Source: Glaciecola sp965660625 (GTDB taxonomy: Bacteria > Pseudomonadota > Gammaproteobacteria > Enterobacterales > Alteromonadaceae). From it: a DNA stretch of 64,000 nt. A model generated the notes under the pieces. That model saw only the letters and a list, made by a program, of their open reading frames with translations, was not told where the DNA came from and searched no databases. The stretch is taken from NCBI GenBank assembly GCA_965660625.1, contig CBFIAR010000001.1, positions 186,001 to 250,000 on the forward strand, given 5' to 3'. Positions 17,670-27,510 of the stretch are shown one piece after another; positions within the stretch are counted from its first letter, which is position 1, and each line of letters starts with the position of its first letter. Position numbers and translations under genes: made by a program.

Positions 17670-17872
17670 TCTTAAGCCTTGATATAAAAAGTTAAGTGTA
17701 TTGTATTCTATATAGATTCTTTTTGTAAATTGCGTATTACACCTTTGAGCGGATATCTACGACTAAAATGGTATAAAACTTCATATATATAGTCTCAACC
17801 ATAAGAAAAACTTGAATATTTTCATTATTTTTCAATATTTACTAATAATTTTACATTGAGTTGTGTCTAGAT

Positions 17873-17908
17873 AAAAAAATAGCCACCCCTCGCGGGACGG
17901 CTATTTAG
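17873..17908 (-). terminator. Rho-independent terminator after sdhB
   Basis: AAATAGCC and GGCTATTT form the outer stem, with a CCC/GGG inner pairing. On the minus strand it is followed by a run of seven T. It lies between sdhB and sucA and should separate the two transcripts at least partly. Confidence 0.85.
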
Positions 17909-17943
17909 CAATCAAACATACCTAACGAGTAGGTAACCAAGCA

Positions 17944-18654
17944 CTAAACAGCACGTTGTAACAGCATCGACTTAATTTGGCCGATAGCTTTTGTTGGATT
18001 CAATCCCTTTGGACACACACTAACGCAATTCATGATGCCATGGCATCGGAACACGCTAAATGCGTCGTCTAAGTCATTCAAACGAGCATCAGTTGCTGTA
18101 TCGCGAGAATCAATTAAAAATCTATACGCATGCAACAAGCCAGCTGGCCCGATAAATTTATCCGGATTCCACCAAAATGACGGGCATGAAGATGAACAGC
18201 AAGCGCATAAAATACATTCGTACAAACCATCTAATTTAGCTCGGTCTTCTTGCGATTGTATATGCTCACGCGCTGGTGGCTGCTTATCATCATTAATCAA
18301 AAATGGTTTGATTTTCTCGTACTGAGTGTAGAACTGCGTCATATCTACCACAAGGTCTCGTACTACCGGCAAACCGGGTAGTGGCCGCACCACTATTTTA
18401 CCTTTACCGAGCGCAGAGAGAGGTGTAATACATGCCAAACCATTTTTACCGTTCATGTTCATACCATCTGAACCACAAACACCTTCACGGCATGAGCGAC
18501 GGAAAGACAACGTTGGATCTTTTTCTTTTAATGCAATCAAAGCGTCAAGCACCATCATGTCTTGGCCTTCCTCGACCTCTAACTGATAATCTTGCATCTT
18601 AGGTGCATCATCTACGTCTGGGTTATATCGATAAATCGAAAAATTTAACATCAT
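17944..18654 (-). CDS. sdhB: Succinate dehydrogenase iron-sulfur subunit
   Basis: Carries electrons from the flavin of SdhA to ubiquinone. All cluster ligands are visible: the [2Fe-2S] motif CREGVCGSDGMNMNGKNGLAC and the two later cysteine groups CILCACCSSSCP and CHGIMNCVSVCPKG for the [4Fe-4S] and [3Fe-4S] clusters. There are two adjacent ATGs (18654 and 18651), and the second matches the start of the E. coli protein. It lies 14 bp after sdhA in the sdhCDAB order. Confidence 0.97.
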   Translation of the reverse strand: MMLNFSIYRYNPDVDDAPKMQDYQLEVEEGQDMMVLDALIALKEKDPTLSFRRSCREGVCGSDGMNMNGKNGLACITPLSALGKGKIVVRPLPGLPVVRDLVVDMTQFYTQYEKIKPFLINDDKQPPAREHIQSQEDRAKLDGLYECILCACCSSSCPSFWWNPDKFIGPAGLLHAYRFLIDSRDTATDARLNDLDDAFSVFRCHGIMNCVSVCPKGLNPTKAIGQIKSMLLQRAV

Positions 18655-18668
18655 AATGACTACTCCTA

Positions 18669-20441
18669 TTAATACGAACGTACTTTTGGTGGAAACGCTT
18701 CTCTAAGCTTCGGCGTCATGTTGACATCGCGACGACGCATAGTTTCTGATTCCGGCAAGTACAAGCTGTGACACAACCAATTTTCATCGTCTCTCTCAGG
18801 GAAATCGAAACGGCTGTGTGCGCCACGACTCTCTGTTCTAAAGTTAGCTGCAACCGCCGTGCTGTAAGCAGTTTCCATTAGGTTGTCTAACTCTAAGCAT
18901 TCAATACGCATCGTATTAAAGTCAGAACTCTTGTCATTCAAACTTGCGTTTTGCAAACGTTCGCGAATTTCTTTCAGTTCTTTCAAGCCTTCAGCCATTG
19001 CCTGACCTTCACGGAAAACCGAGAAGTTGAGCTGCATGCACTGTTGCATATCTTTCTTAATTTGAACGGGGTCTTCGCCCTTACCTACTTCAGAGCTTTC
19101 CCAACGATTGAAGCGCGACATTGCTGCGTCTAAGTCTGAAGCAGATGCGTCACTTTTAACGTCAACTTGATCTAAACTCTTACCCAAGTGCAAGCCAGTA
19201 GCACGACCAAACACGACCAAATCTAGTAAGGAATTACCACCGAGTCGGTTTGCACCATGCACTGATACACAGGCAATTTCACCGCAAGCAAATAAACCAT
19301 CGACAATAGTTTCTTTACCATCGATATCGACATTAATAACCTGCCCATCTACATTCGTTGGAATACCGCCCATCATATAGTGACACGTTGGTATCACTGG
19401 AATAGGCTCTTTGACCGGATCCACGTGTGCAAATGTGCGTGATAATTCAAGAATACCAGGCAAACGTGACTCAAGCACATCTTTACCTAAGTGATCGAGT
19501 TTCAGCTTTAAGTGAGGACCCCAAGGACCATCACAACCGCGACCTTCACGAATTTCTGTCATCATTGAACGAGCAACAACGTCACGACCAGCAAGATCTT
19601 TAGCGTTTGGCGCATAACGTTCCATGAAACGCTCGCCATCTTTATTCAATAAGTAACCGCCTTCACCACGACAACCTTCAGTTACAAGCGTACCTGCACC
19701 TGCGATGCCTGTTGGGTGGAACTGCCACATTTCCATGTCTTGTAGCGGTACACCAGCTCTAATTGCCATGCCCACGCCGTCACCGGTATTAATATGCGCG
19801 TTTGTGGTTGAAGCGTAAATGCGGCCAGCACCACCCGTCGCTAAAACAACGGCTTTAGATTTAAAGTACACAACTTCACCAGACTCTATGTCGATTGCTG
19901 TGCAGCCAACTACTTGACCGTGTTGATTTTTCACAAGATCGAGTGCGTACCATTCACTGAATACTTTTGTGCGGTTTTTTACGTTCTGTTGATACAACAA
20001 ATGCAGTAAGGCGTGACCTGTTCTATCAGCAGCAGCTGCTGTTCTTGCCGCCTGTTCTCCGCCAAAGTTTCTTGACTGGCCACCAAATGGACGTTGGTAT
20101 ACTTTACCCTCTTCAGTACGTGAAAAAGGTAAGCCCATATTTTCCATTTCGATAATGGCTTCAGGACCTGTCTTACACATATATTCAATCGCTTCCTGGT
20201 CGCCAATGTAATCTGACCCTTTTACGGTGTCGTACATGTGCCATTCCCAGTTATCTTCATGTGAATTACCCAAAGCAACAGTAATACCACCTTGCGCAGA
20301 TACTGTGTGTGAACGGGTCGGAAATACTTTTGATAATAATGCACACGACTTACCAGATTCTGAAATCTGTAAAGCAGCTCGCATGCCAGCGCCGCCAGCG
20401 CCGATAACTACCGCGTCAAACTCATGAACGGGTAAACTCAT
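18669..20441 (-). CDS. sdhA: Succinate dehydrogenase flavoprotein subunit
   Basis: Oxidises succinate to fumarate with covalently bound FAD. The protein begins MSLPVHEFDAVVIGAGGAGM, matching the E. coli start, with ATG at 20441 and GGGGTG about 7 bases upstream. A GTG three codons earlier (20450) is possible but less likely. The FAD-attachment histidine lies in SRSHTVSAQGG, and the catalytic region HPTGIAGAG and the HYMMGG motif are present. The start lies directly after the sdhD stop, as expected for a coupled operon. Confidence 0.97.
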   Translation of the reverse strand: MSLPVHEFDAVVIGAGGAGMRAALQISESGKSCALLSKVFPTRSHTVSAQGGITVALGNSHEDNWEWHMYDTVKGSDYIGDQEAIEYMCKTGPEAIIEMENMGLPFSRTEEGKVYQRPFGGQSRNFGGEQAARTAAAADRTGHALLHLLYQQNVKNRTKVFSEWYALDLVKNQHGQVVGCTAIDIESGEVVYFKSKAVVLATGGAGRIYASTTNAHINTGDGVGMAIRAGVPLQDMEMWQFHPTGIAGAGTLVTEGCRGEGGYLLNKDGERFMERYAPNAKDLAGRDVVARSMMTEIREGRGCDGPWGPHLKLKLDHLGKDVLESRLPGILELSRTFAHVDPVKEPIPVIPTCHYMMGGIPTNVDGQVINVDIDGKETIVDGLFACGEIACVSVHGANRLGGNSLLDLVVFGRATGLHLGKSLDQVDVKSDASASDLDAAMSRFNRWESSEVGKGEDPVQIKKDMQQCMQLNFSVFREGQAMAEGLKELKEIRERLQNASLNDKSSDFNTMRIECLELDNLMETAYSTAVAANFRTESRGAHSRFDFPERDDENWLCHSLYLPESETMRRRDVNMTPKLREAFPPKVRSY

Positions 20442-20442
20442 A

Positions 20443-20790
20443 TTAAACACCCCACAAAACGAATAGACCTACTGCAACATACGCAAATGCAATTAGGTTA
20501 AGAACATATTGAAGACCGGCGCGCAGACCAGTTGGTTTGACGTAATCTGTCAATACCTGCCACAAACCTATACGCACATGGATCATGATTGAGATCAATG
20601 TGGCTAGCGTAAATGCTTTCATGTAAATATTGGCGAACAGACCTTGCCAAACTTCGAATGTAACAACCGATGTTGTTATAAAAAAGTACACCATGAATAT
20701 GGTGAAGGCAGTGATTATCGCTGCCGTTGCTCGCAGTGATACATAGTCCTGAATGCCGTTTCTTTTCATTGACACTTGATTGGTTACCAT
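20443..20790 (-). CDS. sdhD: Succinate dehydrogenase membrane anchor subunit
   Basis: A 115-residue inner-membrane subunit that, with SdhC, binds heme b and ubiquinone. The start is taken at the ATG at 20790, which overlaps the sdhC stop by seven bases (ATGGTAA). A longer open frame exists upstream but only repeats sdhC in another frame. Three membrane segments are evident, and the heme-ligand histidine is in SIMIHVRIGLWQVLTDYVKP, as in E. coli SdhD. Confidence 0.93.
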   Translation of the reverse strand: MVTNQVSMKRNGIQDYVSLRATAAIITAFTIFMVYFFITTSVVTFEVWQGLFANIYMKAFTLATLISIMIHVRIGLWQVLTDYVKPTGLRAGLQYVLNLIAFAYVAVGLFVLWGV

Positions 20791-21158
20791 AATACAACTC
20801 CTAATACGATTGTTAACACCACCCAAAGCGCCATTGCAGCTTTCGCGCTGTTGTTGCCTGAGTCGAGCTCTTCCCAATGGCCCATATCCATAATCACGTG
20901 CCTCACACCACCAATAATGTGGTAAGACAGCGCAGATAAAGTACCGATTGAAATCACTTTTCCATACCATGCATCCATCATACTGACAACCGAGTTATAA
21001 CCCTCGATTGAAGCAACTGATGTAGCCCACGCGTAAATGACGAATAACAACGCAAAAAACATTGCAACGCCCGTAACACGATGGAGAATTGACGCAACAG
21101 CCGCGGGTGGAAAGCTGATTGTATTAAGGTCTAAATTTACCGGTCTTTGTTTCTTCAC
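20784..21158 (-). CDS. sdhC: Succinate dehydrogenase cytochrome b556 subunit
   Basis: First gene of the sdh operon. The 124-residue protein has three membrane helices, the quinone-site motif SILHRVTGV and the heme-binding HIIGGVRHVIMD. It begins with the family's short polar leader (KKQRPVNLDL). Its promoter must lie in the 431-bp gap shared with gltA. Confidence 0.95.
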   Translation of the reverse strand: MKKQRPVNLDLNTISFPPAAVASILHRVTGVAMFFALLFVIYAWATSVASIEGYNSVVSMMDAWYGKVISIGTLSALSYHIIGGVRHVIMDMGHWEELDSGNNSAKAAMALWVVLTIVLGVVLW

Positions 21159-21589
21159 AATAATCTGCCTGTAGTCGTTCGCAGGTAATGCATAACATGT
21201 GTATGCTTAAGCGATTACCCTAGTTGTGTGTTTTACTTTTTTGGGGTGTACTAGCACCCTTGCTTTGTTAACAATTTGTGAATCAATTATTGCTAAATTG
21301 AAACAAAATACATGTCACGAATTTAGCGGCGTTGAATATAACAATCCGGCCAGTAAATTACAATTTTTTGTTGCGTATTAAGCCTTTAGTCTTAAAGATT
21401 TATTGCTACCCTTATTGCTATAGTTAATGCAGAATATTTATTAATCGAATATGCATTTAAATTGACTTATTACTACAATACCAGTACAAATAGCGCCACT
21501 TTTCTTAACGATGTGAACAATATCGTCGAAAGCTACGTAAGTTTGTCGACTGCAACGTTATACTAGAAAATTAACGAGGAGAACATTAC
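21159..21589. other. Divergent control region between sdhC and gltA
   Basis: This 431-bp AT-rich gap must contain the promoters of sdhCDAB (leftward) and gltA (rightward). A TATACT at 21559-21564 is a -10 candidate for gltA but has no good -35. The stretch around 21268-21300 (TTAACAATTTGTGAATCAATTATTG split over the region) has the look of CRP/ArcA-type sites, which control these operons in E. coli. I cannot assign a site with confidence. No open frame is present. Confidence 0.45.
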
Positions 21590-22870
21590 ATGGCAAATGA
21601 TACAGCCATTTTAAAAGTAGGTGATAAAGAAATCGAGCTTCCGATTTTAACTGGGACAGCGGGTCACCCGGTCATCGATGTTAGACCACTTGGAAGCAAT
21701 GGATATTTTACCTTCGATCCAGGTTTTATGGCTACAGGTTCATGTGAATCTTCAATTACATTCATTGATGGTGGCAAAGGTATTTTGTTACACAGAGGCT
21801 ACCCAATAGAAGAGTTGGCGCGTGACTCTGATTACCTCGAAGTATGTCATATGCTATTGCACGGGCATGCTCCAGACGCAACTGAATATCTGAATTTTAA
21901 AGACACGATTACTCGTCATACTTTGCTGCACGAGCAAATTAATATGTTCTTCCACGGGTTCAGAAACGATGCACATCCAATGGCGATGCTGTGCGGAACC
22001 GTCGGAGCGATGTCGTCTTTCTACCACAGTGATTTAGACGTGAACAGTGAAGAACAACGCTTGCGCAGTGCTCATCGCTTAATTGCTAAGATGCCGACGT
22101 TAGTTGCAATGTGCTACAAGTACAATGTTGGACAACCTTTTGTCTATCCAAGCAATGACTTAAGCTACGCCGCAAACTTTCTAAATATGATGTTCTCGGT
22201 TCCGGCTGAAGAGTATGTCGTGAGTCCAGCGGTAGAGCGTGCAATGGATAGAATATTTATTCTACATGCTGATCATGAGCAAAACGCATCGACGTCTACT
22301 GTCCGTTTAGCAGGTTCGTCAGGCGCAAATCCTTACGCATGCATTGCAGCTGGCGTAGCGTCTTTGTGGGGCCCTGCACATGGCGGTGCAAACGAAGCTT
22401 GTTTGGAGATGTTAGAAGAAATTGGAAGCGTTGACCGTATTCCAGAATTTATTGATAGAGCAAAAGACAAGAACGATCCGTTCCGTTTAATGGGTTTTGG
22501 ACATCGCGTATATAAAAACCATGATCCTAGAGCTACCGTGATGCGAGAAAGCTGCCACGAAGTATTGGCTGAGTTAAAGTTAGACGACCCATTGCTGGAA
22601 GTAGCCATGGAACTAGAACGTATAGCGCTTAGCGACCCTTACTTTGCAGAAAAGAAGTTATTCCCGAATGTCGACTTTTACTCAGGTATTGTGCTCAAAG
22701 CCATTGGTATTCCAACTAACATGTTTACGTGTATTTTCGCACTATCAAGAACGGTAGGTTGGATTTCACATTGGCACGAAATGTTGAGTCAGCCTGGCCA
22801 AAAAATTGGGCGCCCGCGTCAGTTATATACAGGTGAAACGCAGCGCAAGTATACTCCTATTAAGAAGTAA
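21590..22870 (+). CDS. gltA: Citrate synthase (type II, hexameric)
   Basis: Condenses acetyl-CoA and oxaloacetate at the entry of the TCA cycle. The 426-residue length and N-terminal domain (GNGYF-type segment LGSNGYFTFDPGF) fit the NADH-sensitive gram-negative type. Active-site residues are present in GPAHGGANEAC, FGHRVYKNHDPR and the Asp of NVDFYSG. GAGGAG lies 8 bases before the ATG. It is transcribed away from sdhCDAB, a conserved arrangement, and is followed by a strong terminator. Confidence 0.97.
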   Translation: MANDTAILKVGDKEIELPILTGTAGHPVIDVRPLGSNGYFTFDPGFMATGSCESSITFIDGGKGILLHRGYPIEELARDSDYLEVCHMLLHGHAPDATEYLNFKDTITRHTLLHEQINMFFHGFRNDAHPMAMLCGTVGAMSSFYHSDLDVNSEEQRLRSAHRLIAKMPTLVAMCYKYNVGQPFVYPSNDLSYAANFLNMMFSVPAEEYVVSPAVERAMDRIFILHADHEQNASTSTVRLAGSSGANPYACIAAGVASLWGPAHGGANEACLEMLEEIGSVDRIPEFIDRAKDKNDPFRLMGFGHRVYKNHDPRATVMRESCHEVLAELKLDDPLLEVAMELERIALSDPYFAEKKLFPNVDFYSGIVLKAIGIPTNMFTCIFALSRTVGWISHWHEMLSQPGQKIGRPRQLYTGETQRKYTPIKK

Positions 22871-22894
22871 GCTTCGCTCAACTCACTAGTAATT

Positions 22895-22920
22895 AAGGCG
22901 CCTTATTGGCGCCTTTTTTT
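22895..22920 (+). terminator. Rho-independent terminator of gltA
   Basis: AAGGCGCC and GGCGCCTT form an 8-bp GC-rich stem with loop TTATT, followed by a T-run ending at 22920. Confidence 0.93.
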
Positions 22921-22951
22921 CAAAATAAACTATGACAATGAGAAGGTTACC

Positions 22952-23371
22952 ATGCCAATACAGTTTAAAATACTTGGTTACGCGGGACTGTTTCCATTTA
23001 TAGTGCTTCCGTTGATAGCAGTTGCTGACATGAATAATTATTTTTATAGCTTTCAACACTTTGTCCAATACTCAGCCATTATACTGTCGTTCTTTGGCGG
23101 TATTCATTGGTACGACGCTCTTCAGCATAACCGGGTAAACCATCAACTCTATGTGGCTATGCTACCCAGTATTATTGGCTGGTTGAGTTTGCTGTTTCTC
23201 GATGGGAGTGTGTTGTTAGGTGCTTTATCGTGTGCCTTTATTGGCATGCTAATGTACGACAAATACACTCTGGTAATGGAAAAAGGAAAAGTCATTGAAT
23301 ACACAACGCTGCGTTTAGTGTTAACCAGCGTCGTTGTAATAAGCCATTTAGCAATGGCTTTAATCGCCTGA
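22952..23371 (+). CDS. DUF3429 family small membrane protein
   Basis: A 139-residue protein with four or five hydrophobic segments and the family pattern LGYAGLFPFI at the start and QYSAIILSFFGGIHW in the middle. The family is widespread in marine gammaproteobacteria and has no established function. GAGAAGG precedes the ATG. It follows the gltA terminator and is transcribed on its own. Confidence 0.75.
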   Translation: MPIQFKILGYAGLFPFIVLPLIAVADMNNYFYSFQHFVQYSAIILSFFGGIHWYDALQHNRVNHQLYVAMLPSIIGWLSLLFLDGSVLLGALSCAFIGMLMYDKYTLVMEKGKVIEYTTLRLVLTSVVVISHLAMALIA

Positions 23372-23542
23372 ATAAGCCGAATATTAGTACTTCTTTTTAA
23401 ACATAAAGTGCCTTACCCTGCGACATCGTTTCGCGCTGCTCACAGGGTTTGTAGGCAATATTGGATAAAGTAATCAAATGTCGACTTTAGTGATTTACTT
23501 GACGCACAGTAAATGCGCGAATCAAAGGCAACGCTGGTCGTT

Positions 23543-24997
23543 TTAACCCGTAATTAATTCCATCAGCTCTGTGGTTTTAGCTTGCATTAGAGCAATGTCA
23601 CCGCGGGATTCAACATTTAAGCGTATCACTGGCTCAGTGTTCGACTTTCTCAAGTTAAAGCGCCAGTTCCCAAACTCCATGCCAATGCCGTCTGTCTTAT
23701 CTATTACTTCAGCTTGGTCAGCGTAGTGTTCAACAATCTTCTTAATTGTTAAGCCGGCATTTTCAACAGTAGAGTTTATCTCGCCAGAAGATGGGAAGGC
23801 TTCGATGCGCTCTTTCACTAACGCTGACAATGGCTGCTTTGTCTTACTGATCAATTCAGCCACAAGCATCCATGGGATCATTCCTGAATCGCAATAAGCA
23901 AAATCACGGAAATAGTGATGAGCACTCATTTCACCGCCGTAGACAGCGTCTTCTTTGCGCATTCTCTCTTTGATAAAAGCATGACCGGTTTTGCATTTAA
24001 TGGGTTTACCTTTATTCGCTTTAACAATCTCTTCTGTATTCCAAAAAACACGTGGGTCATAAATAATACTGGCGCCTTTTTCTTTCGCTAAAAAGGCCTG
24101 CGCTAATAAACCGACAATATAATAGCCTTCGACAAATTGGCCTTTCTCGTCAAATAGGAAACAGCGATCGAAATCACCATCCCACGCGATCCCCATGTGA
24201 GCCTTGTTTTCAATAACGGCTTTTGACGTCTCCGCGCGATTCTCTGGCAACAATGGGTTTGGAATGCCGTGGGGAAAGTCACCATTAGCGTCGTGATGCA
24301 CTTTAATAAACTCGACGGGTACATGTTGGTTTTGGAAAAACAGTTCAATTGCGTCGAGTGCAGGGCCAGCACTGCCATTCCCAGCATTGACAACAAGCTT
24401 CAATGGAGACAGCTTTTTATAGTCGATATAGCTTGCAAGGTGCAAAACGTAATCATTTACACAGCGAACGCGCTCGTAATTTTTGGTTTCAAGTAATTTT
24501 CTTTCTTGAATTGAATGCATACCACTCAAAAACTCACCATCAGTCACTAACTCACCGGTACTAAATGCGAGTAATCGAGCTTGTATATTCATCTCATCGT
24601 AGCTTTCTGCTCTGTCTCTAATAGCGAATAAGCCACTATCACCGCTGATCGGGATAGAACCGGCTTTCACCAACTTTAAGCCATTGTAATTGATAGGATT
24701 ATGAGAAGCTGTTACTTCAATACCGCCATCAACACCAAGGTGCTTTGTGGCAAAATAAATTTCTTCAGTACCGCACATCCCCAAATCACTTACTTTCGCA
24801 CCGCCGTCCATTAAACCTGCAGCTAACGCTAGTTTAAGTGGCAGCGAAGTTTTTCTGACATCTGCACCTACAACGACAGTGCGTGCCTGTAATTCTTCTG
24901 CAAAGGCTCTTCCGATACGGTACGCAACTGACTCAGTTAATTGTTCAATCAGTTCACCACGAATATCGTAAGCTTTAAAACAGGTAATTTTAGTCAT
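23543..24997 (-). CDS. manB: Phosphomannomutase
   Basis: Interconverts mannose 6-phosphate and mannose 1-phosphate for GDP-mannose synthesis. It is close throughout to E. coli CpsG: start ITCFKAYDIRGEL, phosphoserine loop EVTASHNP, metal site WDGDFDRCFLF, sugar-binding GGEMSAHHYF and phosphate-binding RKSNTEPVIRLN. It has 484 residues, about 28 more than CpsG, mostly from an insertion near residues 160-180 (SIQERKLLETKNYER). It lies downstream of manC with an 80-bp gap. No glycosyltransferase or polysaccharide export genes flank it. Confidence 0.95.
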   Translation of the reverse strand: MTKITCFKAYDIRGELIEQLTESVAYRIGRAFAEELQARTVVVGADVRKTSLPLKLALAAGLMDGGAKVSDLGMCGTEEIYFATKHLGVDGGIEVTASHNPINYNGLKLVKAGSIPISGDSGLFAIRDRAESYDEMNIQARLLAFSTGELVTDGEFLSGMHSIQERKLLETKNYERVRCVNDYVLHLASYIDYKKLSPLKLVVNAGNGSAGPALDAIELFFQNQHVPVEFIKVHHDANGDFPHGIPNPLLPENRAETSKAVIENKAHMGIAWDGDFDRCFLFDEKGQFVEGYYIVGLLAQAFLAKEKGASIIYDPRVFWNTEEIVKANKGKPIKCKTGHAFIKERMRKEDAVYGGEMSAHHYFRDFAYCDSGMIPWMLVAELISKTKQPLSALVKERIEAFPSSGEINSTVENAGLTIKKIVEHYADQAEVIDKTDGIGMEFGNWRFNLRKSNTEPVIRLNVESRGDIALMQAKTTELMELITG

Positions 24998-25077
24998 GAT
25001 TTTTGTTCTTTTAGTATTTTTAAATTTGGATGCGTGAAAACGATGGCAACCATTAAAGTTACCACGTTTTCCATGCT

Positions 25078-26496
25078 TTATTTTTTAACTTCAACACGGC
25101 CATAACGATCAGAGAAGCGGACAATGTCGTCCTCACCAAGGTAGCTGCCGGACTGCACTTCAATCAGCTCTAGTAGTATCTTTCCAGGATTTTCCAATGC
25201 ATGAATTTCACCGATCGGGATGTAAATAGACTCATTCTCGGTTACTAATGAAGTTACCTCTCCCACAGTGACGTTAGCTGTGCCGGAGACTACGATCCAG
25301 TGCTCTGCGCGATGGTGATGCATTTGTACACTCAGTTTTTCGCCGGGTTTTACACTAATACGTTTAACCTGATAGCGGCCCCCGTTATCAATGGAATCGT
25401 AGCTGCCCCAAGGTCTGAAAACTTCGCGGTGAAATTCAAACTCGGGACGTTTTTCGGCCTTAAGCTTATTCACCACATTCTTTATGTCTTGCACTTTACT
25501 TTTGTTCGCAACCATTACGGCGTCTTTGGTTTCTACTACGACAACGTCATCTAAACCAATCACTGCAATTAAGCGCTGTTCAGAGTTGATATAGCTATTG
25601 GTGACGCCATCGAGGATTGCATCACCTGTTACAACGTTGCCTGAAGCATCTTTATGTTGTGATGTTTCCCACAATGAAGTCCAACTACCAACGTCATTCC
25701 AACCGGCGTCTAGCGGCACCATACAGGCGTCAGAAGTGCGTTCCATCACCGCATAATCAATCGAGTCATCAGGGCATTTAGCAAACTCGTTAGCGTCAAC
25801 GCGTATAAATGTCATGTCTTTGTCAGTATTTTGCATCGCGTTTGTGCAGGCAGTAAAAATATCCGGGGCGTGTTCGCTTAATTCACGCAAATACACGCTC
25901 GCTTTGAACATGAACATACCGCTGTTCCAAAAGTACTTAGCACTTTGTAGATATTGCTGCGCCGTTACCAAATCAGGCTTTTCAACAAACTGGGCCACTT
26001 CAAAACCGATTTCATTTACTGACTCACCTGACTTTATGTATCCGTACCCCGTATGCGCTTCCGTCGGCACCACGCCAAACGTCACTAACTTTCCGTGCTC
26101 CGCTAGTAACGTTGCTTTCTCGACGGCTGCGTGAAACGCATTGTGGTCAGAAATAAGGTGGTCTGCTGCTAGGATCAGCAGTATCGGATCTTCTCCCTGC
26201 TGCACAGCTCTTAATGCGGCGAGAGCTATTGCAGGCGCGGTATTGCGACCAACAGGTTCCAAGATGATGCTGTCATAATCAATATCTGCGACACGAAGTT
26301 GCTCGGCAGCCAAGAAGCGATGGTCCTCATTACAGATAAATAGTGGAAGCTCCATCTTATCGGCAGGCAAACGCAAGATAGTATCTTGCAGCATCGTCTT
26401 ATCAGACGTAAGTGATAAAAACTGCTTTGGTAATGCAGCGCGAGATTTGGGCCACAATCGACTTCCAGTGCCACCGGCAAGAACAACAGGCTTCAT
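25078..26496 (-). CDS. manC: Mannose-1-phosphate guanylyltransferase / mannose-6-phosphate isomerase
   Basis: Bifunctional type II enzyme making GDP-mannose. The N-terminal nucleotidyltransferase has the pyrophosphorylase signature LAGGTGSRLWPKSRAALPKQF and the FVEKPD motif. The C-terminal cupin (about residues 350-470) has the metal-binding QMHHHRAEHW of phosphomannose isomerases. The length, 472, is normal. It forms a pair with manB, supplying GDP-mannose for envelope or capsule sugars. Confidence 0.95.
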   Translation of the reverse strand: MKPVVLAGGTGSRLWPKSRAALPKQFLSLTSDKTMLQDTILRLPADKMELPLFICNEDHRFLAAEQLRVADIDYDSIILEPVGRNTAPAIALAALRAVQQGEDPILLILAADHLISDHNAFHAAVEKATLLAEHGKLVTFGVVPTEAHTGYGYIKSGESVNEIGFEVAQFVEKPDLVTAQQYLQSAKYFWNSGMFMFKASVYLRELSEHAPDIFTACTNAMQNTDKDMTFIRVDANEFAKCPDDSIDYAVMERTSDACMVPLDAGWNDVGSWTSLWETSQHKDASGNVVTGDAILDGVTNSYINSEQRLIAVIGLDDVVVVETKDAVMVANKSKVQDIKNVVNKLKAEKRPEFEFHREVFRPWGSYDSIDNGGRYQVKRISVKPGEKLSVQMHHHRAEHWIVVSGTANVTVGEVTSLVTENESIYIPIGEIHALENPGKILLELIEVQSGSYLGEDDIVRFSDRYGRVEVKK

Positions 26497-26621
26497 TTAC
26501 ATTCCTTTAAGATCTTCACTACGCTGATGGTATTGAAGAAAAGCCTTTAGTTCAATGCAAAACGTCCATATTTCGTTGATTAAGTGAGTACTGGGCACAA
26601 AATATGGACTTAAGAATAATC

Positions 26622-27488
26622 CTACGCCAATACGCCTTGTTGAAAATCGCGCAATGCCTGATTAATTTCTTCTTGAGAGTTCATCACAAAAGGTCCGTAT
26701 TGAACGATTGGCTCGTTAATTGGCTCGCCGCTAACTAAAATGACACGAGTCTCTACCTTAGTATCGAGTACTAACTCGTTGGTGAAATCCAACACACCCA
26801 ACTCGCCTTTTTTCAATTTTTTGCCAGCAACTTCAAGCTCACCTTCATAAACGTATAAAAATCCATTGTGCGTGTTTTGCGTGGCAACCGTCAGTGACTC
26901 ATCAGCCACTAAATGGAAATCAAAAAACTGAGGTTTGACAGCTTGTGTTGTCACTGCGCCCTCTTGACCTTGATAATTACCAGCCAACACGCGTATCAAA
27001 GAACCTTTTTCGCTACTCAACTCCGGAATATTCGCAGTGGGAATATCTTGATAGCCTGGTGCAGACATTTTTTCAGCCGCAGGCAAGTTCACCCAAAGTT
27101 GGAAGCCGCGCATCTTACCTTCGATTTGCATTGGCATTTCTTCATGAATAATACCTTTACCCGCATTCATCCACTGCAGGCCACCATCTTCAATCACACC
27201 CTCATTACCAGTTGAGTCCTTGTGCCTCATCTTGCCGTTAAGCATGTAAGTCACTGTTTGAAAGCCACGATGTGGGTGTTGTGGAAACCCTGCGATGTAG
27301 TCTTGCGCGTCTTCCGAACCGAACTCGTCGAGCATTAGGAACGGGTCTACCCTTTTCAGGCTAGGTTGTCCGAGCACTCTTTTTAACTTGACACCGGCAC
27401 CATCGGAAGCTGGCATACCCTGCACAATTTGCTTTATTATTGTTGTATTTGGTGTTGTCGTATTTGTTGATGTATTGGCAGTACTCAT
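26622..27488 (-). CDS. Pirin family protein (quercetin dioxygenase-like bicupin)
   Basis: A 288-residue bicupin. The N-terminal cupin holds the metal ligands in FPQHPHRGFQTVTY, MRHKDSTG and GIIHEEMP, typical of pirins. ATG 27488 is preceded by AGGA at suitable distance and is preferred to the TTG one codon earlier. The first 19 residues are a Thr/Asn-rich leader of no recognised role. It is downstream of a glutathionyl-hydroquinone reductase gene (19-22 bp apart). The two are also neighbours in E. coli (yqjG and yhaK), suggesting a shared role in quinone or redox stress. Some pirins oxidise quercetin, but the substrate here is not known. Confidence 0.88.
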   Translation of the reverse strand: MSTANTSTNTTTPNTTIIKQIVQGMPASDGAGVKLKRVLGQPSLKRVDPFLMLDEFGSEDAQDYIAGFPQHPHRGFQTVTYMLNGKMRHKDSTGNEGVIEDGGLQWMNAGKGIIHEEMPMQIEGKMRGFQLWVNLPAAEKMSAPGYQDIPTANIPELSSEKGSLIRVLAGNYQGQEGAVTTQAVKPQFFDFHLVADESLTVATQNTHNGFLYVYEGELEVAGKKLKKGELGVLDFTNELVLDTKVETRVILVSGEPINEPIVQYGPFVMNSQEEINQALRDFQQGVLA

Positions 27489-27510
27489 CAATTTATTCCT
27501 TCATGTAAAC

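Noticed and set aside
20791..20970. Upstream extension of the sdhD frame to 175 residues
   Set aside because: The extra 60 residues are sdhC in another frame. The ATG overlapping the sdhC stop gives the normal 115-residue SdhD.
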